A stretch of DNA of 64,000 nt, taken from positions 37,276,230 through 37,340,229 of the forward strand of contig CM051516.1 of the NCBI GenBank assembly GCA_028015205.1. The letters are read 5' to 3'. A program made the position numbers and the translations under genes. Under the pieces are notes generated by a model. That model saw only the letters and a program-made list of their open reading frames with translations. It did no database searches and had not been told where the DNA came from. The first letter of the stretch is position 1. The number at the start of each line of letters is the position of its first letter. The stretch comes from Mytilisepta virgata (taxonomy: Eukaryota; Mollusca; Bivalvia; Mytilida; Mytilidae). This document shows positions 11,740 through 23,100 of this stretch, in pieces.

Positions 11740-12310
11740 TACTACTTGCGTCAAATTTTGTGTTTATTATACTTATACCCACCATATTTGGTCTATAGAT
11801 TATGAATTCTTGGACATTTGGCAGTTTGACACCTGTCTCTGTACCTTGACCTCAATTTCATGGTCGAGTGACTTTTGTTCAACTTTCGCGATTAGTCCAT
11901 TTCTTAGCAACTGTAATACCTATAGGCCACCATATTTTGTCTATTTACAGTTCTGGTGGGTACATGCCAGTCTGACACTATCTTCCGACCTTGACCTCAA
12001 TTTCATGTTTGAGTTACTTTTTCCAAGTTTCAAGATTAGTGAACTATAAGTCCTAGGCCCACCGCATTGAATCTATAGATAGTTCTTAGGTGGTACATGC
12101 CGATTTGACACCTGTCTCCGGACCTTAATCTCTATTACATTTTAAAAATGAAGTACATTTCTCAGCAACTATAATACCTAGGACCATTATAGATCATTAT
12201 ATTTGGTGTATAGATACTTCTTATTTAGTATATTCCAGTCTCAATACCTGTGGCCCAAGCTTGACCTCAAGTTCAAGGTGAATTACTTGCATAATATTTT
12301 CTCTATTAGG
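11740..12310 (+). repeat. Right part of the interrupted ~145-bp tandem array
   Basis: It resumes with CTACTTGCGTCAAA and runs through units marked by CCTTGACCTCAATTTCATG near 11847 and 11990, and by CTGTCTC(T/C)G blocks. It continues the array that stops at 7819. Open frames on both strands are incidental. Confidence 0.7.
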
Positions 12311-12740
12311 ATCCATTAGTGATATCTTAATCCATTAATGACGGATGGGTTAATGAAGCAAACAATACTTACCCTTCGAAGCACCTAATGTCACTCTCGC
12401 TTCATATTACTAATGCATTAGTTTTTTTTAGCTTTAAATTATAATTAATACATGTAATACGTGTGCCATCTTGTTCTGATTAATTGATTCTCTTTTTTTA
12501 TAGCTCCGTTTGTGTGTGTATTTCTTCTGTTCTCGCGAAATCGCATATATTGTCTTTGAATATTGATCTTATGAATTTCATCCTCTGTCTCGTTGCTTTT
12601 TGCAGTGTTTTGTATATTCCTGGTATTTAATGTAAGATATATGTGCAGTGATGTAAGAATATAGCGTAAAAAGTTTATTTAATATGCATAAAGTTCTCGT
12701 AAGTATACATGTATCAGTAGTCGTGCGTAAAAATCTAATA

Positions 12741-13657
12741 GTCCAGTCAATCTAGCATAAATTTGACCATAACCTTAAAGTAATTGCAAAAGAAGATTTT
12801 TAAGTTTTAATCTTTAGCATTATACCCCAAATATACACAGAAAAAAAGTCCAACAAAATCTAACTTGAGGAAGATTAAAAAATCACGATTTTAAAATTCC
12901 TATGGGCATTTGCATTGAAAATGGGAGATAATTCTGCAAAAAAGGCAGAAATATCAATAAAAATTGATACAAAATTATAACTTTACCGCTTCTATTCAGC
13001 GGCAGAATGTATTGATTCTTGATATTTTAGCCGTCTTTAGAGTAAAACAAACAATTCTAAAGTTTTTTTCATATCTTTTATCAAGCTACAACCTAGATTT
13101 CGTAATTCATTAGTTGACCAATTATTAAATTTTCAACTTGTCAAGGTAAAGAATCTCAAATTTAATAAAAATAATTAAGCATATATTCTTCTTTTTGTGG
13201 TTTAAAGTTTCTTTAAACAAGATAGATGCTGATCAAATATAATTTACAGATATAAGCAATACCAAATTTTCACATTATTTTTTCAAAATGGTCACAAAGC
13301 CACAAATTTGCAATTTCTTTAATGAAAAATTCGCAAAAACAAATAAAAATACCCATAACTTTTCGGTTTTGTACATTTCATGAGCAGAAGATTATATAAT
13401 ATAGTCAAAGTATCGTACTTTACATGAATTTTAAGAAAATCAACCAAAAACTGACAAAAAAGACTCATTTTTGCAGAGTTATCTCCCCTTTCCAATGTTA
13501 ATTTCCATAGGAAATTAAAAATGCTGATTTTGAGTTTTCTTCAAGTAAGATTTTATGAGACTTTTTTCTGTGTATATTTGGGGCTTAATGGTATAGATCA
13601 GAACTAAAATATTTTCTGTTGCAATTAGTTTGAGGTTAAAACTTAGTCTGACTGGAC
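12741..13657. mobile_element. TA-flanked foldback element, 917 bp
   Basis: The left end GTCCAGTCAATCTAGC and the inverted right end GTCCAGTCAGACTAAG are both bordered by TA (12739-12740 and 13658-13659). The arms remain alignable for about 200 bp through CCCCAAATATACACAGAAAA and GGGAGATAA(T/C)TCTGCAAAAA. No coding capacity. MITE-like; superfamily not assigned. Confidence 0.75.
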
Positions 13658-14040
13658 TATAAATGAGAATTGGGTTGAATACTTGGCAGTCTTGAATGTA
13701 TTGACAAATTGTCCTTGGTTATTAAACCCCGAGTAGCATCCACGGAAGTTAGTTTTTTTATACGTCACACAGAGCCATATACTTTATTCTTTATTTTCTA
13801 ATTGTACCGCTAATTAATTTTAGATAATACTGCATTTTGTCATGTTTTCAGCCCCCTCCCCCCCCCACCTCAATAAAAAAAATTTTGAAGGCTGTATTTT
13901 CTTTAAAAACATCAATTTATAGTTGTTTCCTAAGCTTGTGATTGGATTAAAAAAAAAAATCCCAACCACCAATATATAAATGTTGCCGAAGATTAAAAAA
14001 AAAAGACAAACGTTTTTAAATATCGCGCCAATTTTTTATT

Positions 14041-14050
14041 GTCACGTGAC
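14041..14050. promoter_or_regulatory. Palindromic E-box GTCACGTGAC upstream of the ankyrin gene
   Basis: A perfect 10-bp palindrome containing CACGTG lies 26 bp before the inferred start codon at 14076. CACGTG is the classic bHLH-zip (USF/MYC/TFE) site. Whether it acts as a promoter element is inference. Confidence 0.4.
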
Positions 14051-14075
14051 AGGCACATGGTTATTTCCCAGTGTA

Positions 14076-14126
14076 ATGGCAGCCTCCATGAGCGTTGCCA
14101 ACGCTGCAGCAAACGGGGATTTAACG
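14076..14126 (+). CDS. Ankyrin gene exon 1 (residues 1-17)
   Basis: ATG followed by 17 codons; donor GTATAA, phase 0. It supplies the helix (NAAANGDL) that precedes the first ankyrin loop. Confidence 0.8.
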
Positions 14127-17100
14127 GTATAAATCTTCCATAAATGACAATTTATTTACTTGGGAAAATTGCAATTCATTTCAAACATTATTCTGTAGAA
14201 TTTTAAAGCTACTGGACATTCTATAGGCCATATTTTACATGATATTTGATTGGTTGTCAATGTAAACTATAGTCTATATTCATTTTGTATTTAAGTTTAT
14301 TGCAGTTATGGCATTCATTTACTTTATGGGAACCATTCCCTTAGTACTAGGGTTTGGTCATCGTAGGGCTTTGGGTTTCTGTGTTTTTTTTATGGCAAGA
14401 TATCAATTTGTGCACTATATTATCCCATCCCATTCAGGCCATTGTTTGATCATGTTTATTTGTTGATGACATATATATGTTATAAACAATTTTCCACATA
14501 ATGCTGAAACGATACTTCAATAGTATAAAAGCCATAAATTATTATATCTGCTTTTCTGGAAAAGATGGTTAGTAGACATTGTAAAATTAAGATTTAAGGG
14601 ATACCCTACCACCAGCACAGGAGTCGGCAATTTTAAATTTTGTCATAAACCAAGACAGTTTAATTTCGGTATTGATATCCTTGGAGTGTTAGTGAGTGAC
14701 GCTACAAGGGTCTTACTAATTAGTGATAAGAAGATAAAATTTAGTGACAAAAAGCTAGGAAAGAAGTTTAATTTGCAATAGATTGATGTTAACAGTTTTG
14801 TATCTATAAAGGTTTTCATTTTATTTTGCATCAATATTATTTGAATAAGTTCTAATAAAACAATGAAATTCAGATGAATGTTTCTGTTTCTGAAAAAAAA
14901 ATTAATTACAGTAAACTGTAAACATTTTCATACATGTAGTTTTATTAACATACATGTAAGGTGTTCTTAAATTTTGTTCATTCTATTAATTAACATCCAA
15001 GTCAGGGTTTTGTATCCATGTTCTTTCCTACAAACCCCTGACATCACACATTCCTATTTTGCAGGTCGGAAGTGAACAATTTTCATTGGTTCTTCTCAAG
15101 GTCACAAGAGCATCTGTTTGCGTCATGGGTAGAATTTTCTAGGTCACACACCAGGCGGCGATATGTTCGACCTGCAAAATATGAATGTGTGACGTCAGGG
15201 GTTTGTAGGAACGAATGTGGATACAAAACCTTGAATTGGGAGGATGTTAATTAATTACAGTTTATAAGATTAGTGGCACATGTCACATGCTTTGTTGTTT
15301 ATTTATCTTTATATCCTATTAACACATTTTGAAATAGCTGAAAACTGCAATGGTTTTCACAAATTATGGAAAAAAAATTAGAACTAACTGGTAGAAATGA
15401 ATCTACATATACTTGAATATTAAAGTTAAAACCTGCAAATGTTAAAACAAAATCATCAATAAAAGAACTATGATATGGTTTTTGCATCAAAAAAGGTTTT
15501 GTTATTTTTGGTTTCATGTATTTTGATTAATAATTAATCTATTTACTGATATCAAATAAACATAAGACTAATAATAAAATTAAAAGGACAGCAAAGATGG
15601 AGGATCAATGCAAGCAAAATTTGATTAAAAACGTTTTCTAAGAAGAAAGTTATTAATTTTTGTTTTCTTGTCACTTTTTTCCTTTTCTGGACTTTTCTTG
15701 TCACTAATTACTGTCTGGACACCTCAGTTCGTAAATGGATTTTTCAAAATTTGAAAACCTTAATCAGTTTGAATGGTCTAGTTACTTAGGTAAAAGATGC
15801 AATGAACTTAAATTATAAGTCATAACTGAAACAATTGAACTTACCTCATTTTGTTCAATCATGTCTTTCAGAGAAACAAAACAATTCTGCCTATGGAATT
15901 TTCAATGTAAAAGGGAGATAACCCTTCCTATTAGATTTTATAAAATTTAAGTATTACAATCCTGTGATGCATGATATATGCACAAAGTGCTTTAAAAATA
16001 ATTAAAATAACAGTTTTGCAAATTTTAGGATAGGTCTGAGTTGATAAATTTAAATTATTAATTTTTTGAAATTTTCAAGTGCATTAATTTTTCTATAGGA
16101 AATTTCCCATTCAGAATCATTTTTTAGGTAATCAAACATAACCTTTATAAACAACTTTACAATTTTTATGTTTTCTTGGACAACTCAATAATGATATTTA
16201 ACCAACAAATGTTTGTCTAATAATTATAATGTTTAGACGTCAAAATGTGAAAAATCTATTTTATGAACTGATGTGTCCAGACAGCAGTGAGACCGAAGCT
16301 GTATTAGGTCATCACATTTTGGGAGATTTCAACTCTGGCACTTTAATCCATCTGGAAGCCAATGGCAATCAATTGAAATAATATCCAGGTTTAAAACAGG
16401 TATATTCAGTCATGAATTGCTACAATTATCAATTGTATTTAGATTTCTCAACTCTTTGATGAGATTTATTCGCCTTTACTTGCAAGTGACCATGCAGTTA
16501 TAGCCACCACACATAATGCACTTCAAAGAGTATAAAAAGAAACATCATAACATGGATATTGTAGAATGAACATGTACTTTTTTTTATACCGAAAACTGTT
16601 TATCAGTTTTCTTTGTTTTTGGCATTTATGATCATGTGATGGCAAAAACTACTTCTTTGCCAGTAGTACATAATTATTGCCTTTTCCAATGTTTAGATGA
16701 CTCAATTTTTAATATTTTTATACGACCGCAAAATTTTTGCGGTCGTATATTGGTATGACGTTGGCGGCGTCGTTGTCGTCGTCGTCGTCCGTCGTCTGCG
16801 TCGTCGTCCGAAGACATTTGGTTTTCGCACTATAACTTTAGTATAAGTTAATAGAAATCTATGAAATTTAAACACAAGGTTTATGACCACAAAAGGAAGG
16901 TTGGGATTGATTTTGGGAGTTTTGGTCCCAACAGTTTAAGAATCAGGAGCCAAAAAAGGGCCCAATAAGCATTTTTCTTCGTTTTCGCACAATAACTCTA
17001 GTATAAGTAAATAGAAATCTATGAAATTTTAACACAAGGTTTATGACCACAAAAGGAAGGTTGGGATTGTTTTTGGGAGTTTTGGTCCCAACAGTTTAGG

Positions 17101-20100
17101 AATTAGGGGCTAAAAAAGGGCCAAAATAAGCATTTTTCTTGGTTTTTGCACAATAACTTTAGTATAAGTAAATAGAAATCTATGAAATTTAAACACAAGG
17201 TTTATGACCACAAAAGGAAGGTTGGAATTGATTTTTGGAGTTTTGGTCCCAACAGTTTAGGAATTAGGGGCCAAAAGGGTCCAAAATTAAACTTTGTTTG
17301 ATTTCATTGAAAATTGAACTATTGGGGTTCTTTGATATGCCGAATCTAACCGTGCATTTAGATTCTTAATTTTTGGTCCCGTTTTTAAATTGGTCTACAT
17401 TAAGGTCCAAAGGGTCCAAAATTAAACTTAGTTTGATTTTAACAAAAATTGAATTCTTGGGGTTCTTTGATATGCTGAATCTAAACATGTACTTAGTTTT
17501 TTTATTATGGGCCCAGTTTTCAAGTTGGTCCAAATCGGGGTCCAAAATTAAACTTTGTTTGATTTCATCGAAAATTGAACTATTGGGGTTCTTTGATATG
17601 CCGAATCTAACCGTGCATTTAGATTCTTAATTTTTGGTCCTGTTTTCAAATTGGTCTACATTAAGGTCCAAAGGGTCCAAAATTAAACTTAGTTTGATTT
17701 TAACAAAAATTGAATTCTTGGGGTTCTTTGATATGCTGAATCTAAACATGTACTTAGTTTTTTTATTATGTGCCCAGTTTTCAAGTTGGTCCAAATCGGG
17801 GTCCAAAATTAAAGCTAAAAAGGGGGTAAATTATTTTTTTTTGGGGGGGGGGGGCAATTCTCCACAGCATATTGTATTACACAAGAAGCAAAAAATTGAA
17901 TATAAATTCAAATCATATGACCAATTCTAAGTTCTTTATTTCAGTTATTCTGTGTCAGAAACCTATTATGTGTCAAATATTTGAAGAAATTTTCAATTAC
18001 ACAGTATTGTGCAATAGCAAGAAATTGATATGTGTGCCCTGTTATCAAAACTTTATTATTAACAAATTCCATTGGAAATTTGCCAATATAAAATGTGCTG
18101 ATGAAGCTTTTTTGTTTATCTTATCTAAACTGCTTTTAAATTATGTATATTTAAAATTTGTCATCCATGACTATGATGTCATTTTCTATTTTAATATGTT
18201 ATGGTGTATTTAAATGGGCTGTTATGGTTGCAAAGTATAAAGAAATGGGGGGGGGGTTGAAAACAAAATTGGGGGGGGGGGGGAGTAAATGAGAAATTGG
18301 GGAGGGGGTAATTTTTTCTCATTTCATATTTCATAAATTAAAAAGAAAATTTCAAATTTTTTTTAGCAAAAAAAAGGGGGGGTTACAATAAATTTTATTG
18401 TTTTTTGTTTTTTTTTTGGGAGGGGGGTCAATGTGCAACTTCATAGTGTATTGCACAAAAGCTAAAAAAAGGAGTAAATTATTTTTTTTTGGGGGGGGGC
18501 AATTCTCCACAGCATATTGTATTGCACAAGAAGCAAAAAATTGAATATAAATTCAAATCATATGACCAATTTTAAGTTCTTTGATTTCAGTTATTCTGTG
18601 TCAGAAACCTATTATGTGTCAAATATTTGAAGAAATTTTCAATTACACAGTATTGCGCAATAGCAAGAAATTGATATGTGTGCCCAATTTTAAATTTTAA
18701 ATTGGTTATTTCTGATTTATATATAAAAACAAATAATACTGATATGGTTTGAATAGGTAAATTAAAAATTTTTAAGTTCTTAGACAACATTCATTCTGTG
18801 TCAGAAACCTATGCTGTGTCAAATATTTATTCACAATCCAAATTCAGTATTGTATCAAGCTTGAATGTTGTGTTCATAATTGCCCCAACTATTCAGGGTT
18901 CGACATCTGCGGTCGTATCTAGCTGCGCCCAGCGGAGCATTTTATTCTGTGTTTGTGGTGATTTTTTCATAAAATCTGACATAGTATACACAGTAGATTA
19001 AAGTTTATGTCATGATTTGACAGTGTTAAATTGCTGTCTCTTTCAAATGCTCCACGACAAATTTTCTAATGGAAGAATGTTTCCAACAATGACGAATCAC
19101 CAAGATGATAGAGTTTGAAAAGCAATAATTGATTGTCAAAATATCTGTAATTTCTGATAATTATGTATTCCAGTATGTCCGACAGTGTGTAGAGAAAGGT
19201 GGAAAGGTGAATGAATATTCGAAAGATGGCATGACGCCGTTAGCAGTAGCAGCATTTTGGGGATATGCAGATATTGTTGAATTTTTACTAGAGATTGGGT
19301 AGGTCTGCATAATAATTAGACATGTAACATATTCATAAAATTTAAAAGAAATAGTACATGTAGCTGGAATTATAACTTTGTGTTAGAATAGTTTATAAAT
19401 GGATATTTTAACTATAAACACATATATGTCTCCTGTGCAGCAGGGTCAACACATATTATACATACATGTACAAATATGTCTTCTTGCATCATTTTTGGTA
19501 ACCATGAAATTTATTCTGTCTACATGGGAATGGATTTCAATGAAAATTTCAAGAAAACATATTACAGAAATACACAGTACACCTCCAATTTTATTATTTT
19601 TGTTTTAATGGCCTTAGGGGCCATTTGAGTTATTGCCATCATTTTCCTTAAAAAATATTCTCTGAAACCCATTTAGATTTAAATGACCAATCAGGATCAA
19701 ACTTTAATGGAACGGTCCTTCGGTGTGTCCTTTTTCAGGGATCTGAACCTACAACAATTAAGGCTGTAGCTATTATAAATAGAAAAAAAAACCACTTAAA
19801 TGTATTCAAAAAATCATCTCCTCTGAAACTGCTGGAATGGTCCTTATGTGGCCTAGCTAGAGTTGGGGTAGGGCTTCTTTTAAACCTGTGCTGGGAGTCT
19901 GAACTTCCAAATGTTATTGCCATCAATATTAAAAATATAAAATTCTGGAAAATATAATTAAAATCTTGTCCTCTGAGACTGTTGATGGAATAGTCCTTAA
20001 TAGGTGGTTCCCTTTTAGAATTGTGTCTGAGGGTATAGACCTTATAAATATGGCCATGGTTGAGACCAGACATTGGTGGAATGGTAATTACATGTAGGTG

Positions 20101-23100
20101 GTCTTCTTTCAAAATTGTGTCCAGGGGCCTGCATTTTGGACCAATATGGCTACTAAAAAAATAAGAATTTTTGGGATAGATGAATCTCAACTTTAGTGAA
20201 ATGGTCCTTAGGTTTTCCATTATCAAAATTTTGTCTCAGGTCCTGGCTAATGACAGAAAAAACATCAGCAAAAAGCATCCATGAGATTTGGCTTTTAATG
20301 ATGTTGTTGAATTTATGATGTTTGAATGGCATATTAATTTCAGGTGAAAGACTCAGTCATTTGTTCTGTAATAATCTTTGATTAAACATAATTCAGTGTG
20401 ATAATAGAAACAATTCTAGGTATATTTAAACAATTATGCATTGGAGGTACCCCATATATGTTCTCAGATGTAATAACATATATTTTAACTGACTTTCATT
20501 ATTTTTATATGTTTAAACCTACATTGCATGTTGTCTTGTATTGTAATGGAAGTTTAGTCTGATGTTAGGAATTGAATTAAAAAAAAATGTTTTAAATTAT
20601 TGTAAATTCCATAGCTTTTAAATTTTGAATCTTTCTTTAAATTATAAGTCTCAGACATAGATAGACAATCTCACATTAACAGACTGCAGTACATAGTGAG
20701 GTATGCCTCTTTATGAACACCAGTAATAACATTTGTTCCTTGCTGTAAACTATTAAAATGAATAAGTAATATGAAATTATTTTTTAGGTCAAATATAAAC
20801 TTGTGCAATAAAGGAACTCAATGGTCACCACTGCATTGTGCTGCCTTTCAAGGTCATGGAAAGGTTATAATGAAATTGATGGATTATAATCCAGATCTTA
20901 CATTGAAGGATTGTCAGGGGAGGTAATTTTAGTGAATGTGATTGTACAATAATTAATGTAGATATTCAATTTCATGGATTAAAATTTGAACTGGTTAAGA
21001 CATTAAATACTGAGAAAATATAGTGTAAAACCCATTGAGGTTTTTGTAGGCATGTTTCTATTGTGTTTTTCTGGTTAACATTATACATGTATAAATAACA
21101 CATGACTCACAGGGTGATAGAGCAGATTGTTACCTGGAGAAAACATTGTCAACTGAGGCGAAGCCAGGGTTGACAATGTTTTTAGAAGGGTAACACTCTG
21201 CTTTATCAGCCTGTGAGTCATGTATTATTTAAATTATTGTACTGAATTTTTTTTAGTGTTTTAAATTCAGAACAGCATGTTGACATTTTTTTAATTCATG
21301 TGCTCAATCTACACTAGCTAGTAATTCCATGATTGCACATGTGTCAAAATACATCCAATCTAAAATAGACACAGAAATTTTAATTGTTTTTTTCTTAATT
21401 GATGTGTTTTTAATGTGTCTGCAGTGTAGTATATGGAGAAAATCACAAATTTTTACACAAAGCATGAGAGGTTAACATTAAAAAAAATTTTACATACTGA
21501 GACATGTATTAGATAAGAATGTCACCCACAAATTGATCAATAAAAAGTTTACATTTTTACATAAAGTATAAGGAATGTAACCGGATGACATAAATATACC
21601 CCAAATATCCCATCAAATAACATGTACAATTTAGTCTGTTCATACTTTGTAATATTCTAATTTGTTCATTAGAGTTATGGAACTTTGTCTGTCAGAATTT
21701 TTTTTCTTTTATGTTGTATGTTAATACAATGATTTACAGAGTAACATGAAATTTTATATGTTTAAGAAATTTAACAAGTAATAAAGATAACACCAGTTTA
21801 AGGGGGTACCAACACTTTGACTAAAATAGACTTGGCTTGTTTAATTTTCATAAAATTTTGACGAAATATTTACTTTGACCTGTTGACAAAAATATAAATA
21901 TTTCAAGAAATTTGAACCACACAATTTACGTGAATAATTTCATTGGATATATAGCAGTTTGACAAACACTAATTTTGATCATTGAGAAGCTTGATTTCTC
22001 TTTACTTATAGTATGTTATTAAAACATTCGGTTGATTTTTAAAGAGTTAATTCCCTTAAAAAATGTTGATGTTGGGTTATTGGGACATCTTCAGAAGAGT
22101 GGCATAGCATGTGCATGTATTATATGATTAAAATAGAGCTGTTTATATGTTTTGAATTATATCTTTTCAGAACAGCTGTAGATTTTGCATCAGCATTAGA
22201 CTCAATATGGCCATTTTTTGCAGGTAATATTAAAGTTTTAGAGATTTATGATGCTGTAAAAATATATTTAGAAAATATCGTGCTTCGTAGATATTAAAAT
22301 GCTACAAATATAATATACAGATCTTTGGTTTAATCACATGCATTTGTGAGGACATTAATTAAAGTAAAATTGATGATTAGAAATAAAATATATTAAATGT
22401 TAAAGTTTCTGTATTAGTTGTCAAATATTTTAGTATTAATTATGAGGATCATTTTAAATTAAACTTCATGTAAATGAATGAGCAGACAATTAAAACAAAA
22501 CCAACTCATATACACTTTATCAGTGACCATTTAAAAATATATTACTTTTTATTGTGTATAGCTGCTGGATGTAAAAGAACATTGAAGTCAGAATTAATTA
22601 GGATGGATATTGTCAAAAAGGTAATACATGTACAACTGTATAAAACATCATATTGTTTGCATGCTATTTATAGTACATGTAATGACAACATCTCATTTAT
22701 GAATTTCATATTTTGACCAGATTCATTTCAGCCAGAACTAATTAGTTATATTGCAAGTGTAAATTTATGAAAATATTTGATGCTGTTTTGTCACAAGATG
22801 CAGTGCTGACCTGTATAGCTATATTAATCTTGTTCTGTTTCAGTTTAGCTATGCTGTTGTTATTCTATTCTAATATAGGTATGCTTAAGGCTCAGGTAGA
22901 AAAATGTTTGGTTCTGGTAATATCTGAAAATTTATATTAAATTAGGGTTGTTAGGAAAATTTTAGTTTTGATTTTTTTATAGCGATATATGTAGGCGTAA
23001 AATAAAAAATGTACAAAATCGAATTTTTTTGTTGAATTTTCAAATAAAGAAGCGTAGAATTATATTTCAGTGAAAATTAATGGTACTAGTAGTTTCTGGT

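Noticed and set aside
17373..17930. Repeated 85- to 98-codon frames (also 41239-41757)
   Set aside because: Exact by-products of the 261-bp tandem unit present in two distant copies.
19735..20226. 163-codon minus-strand open frame
   Set aside because: It lies wholly in a diverged tandem repeat in an intron of the ankyrin gene, with no domain.
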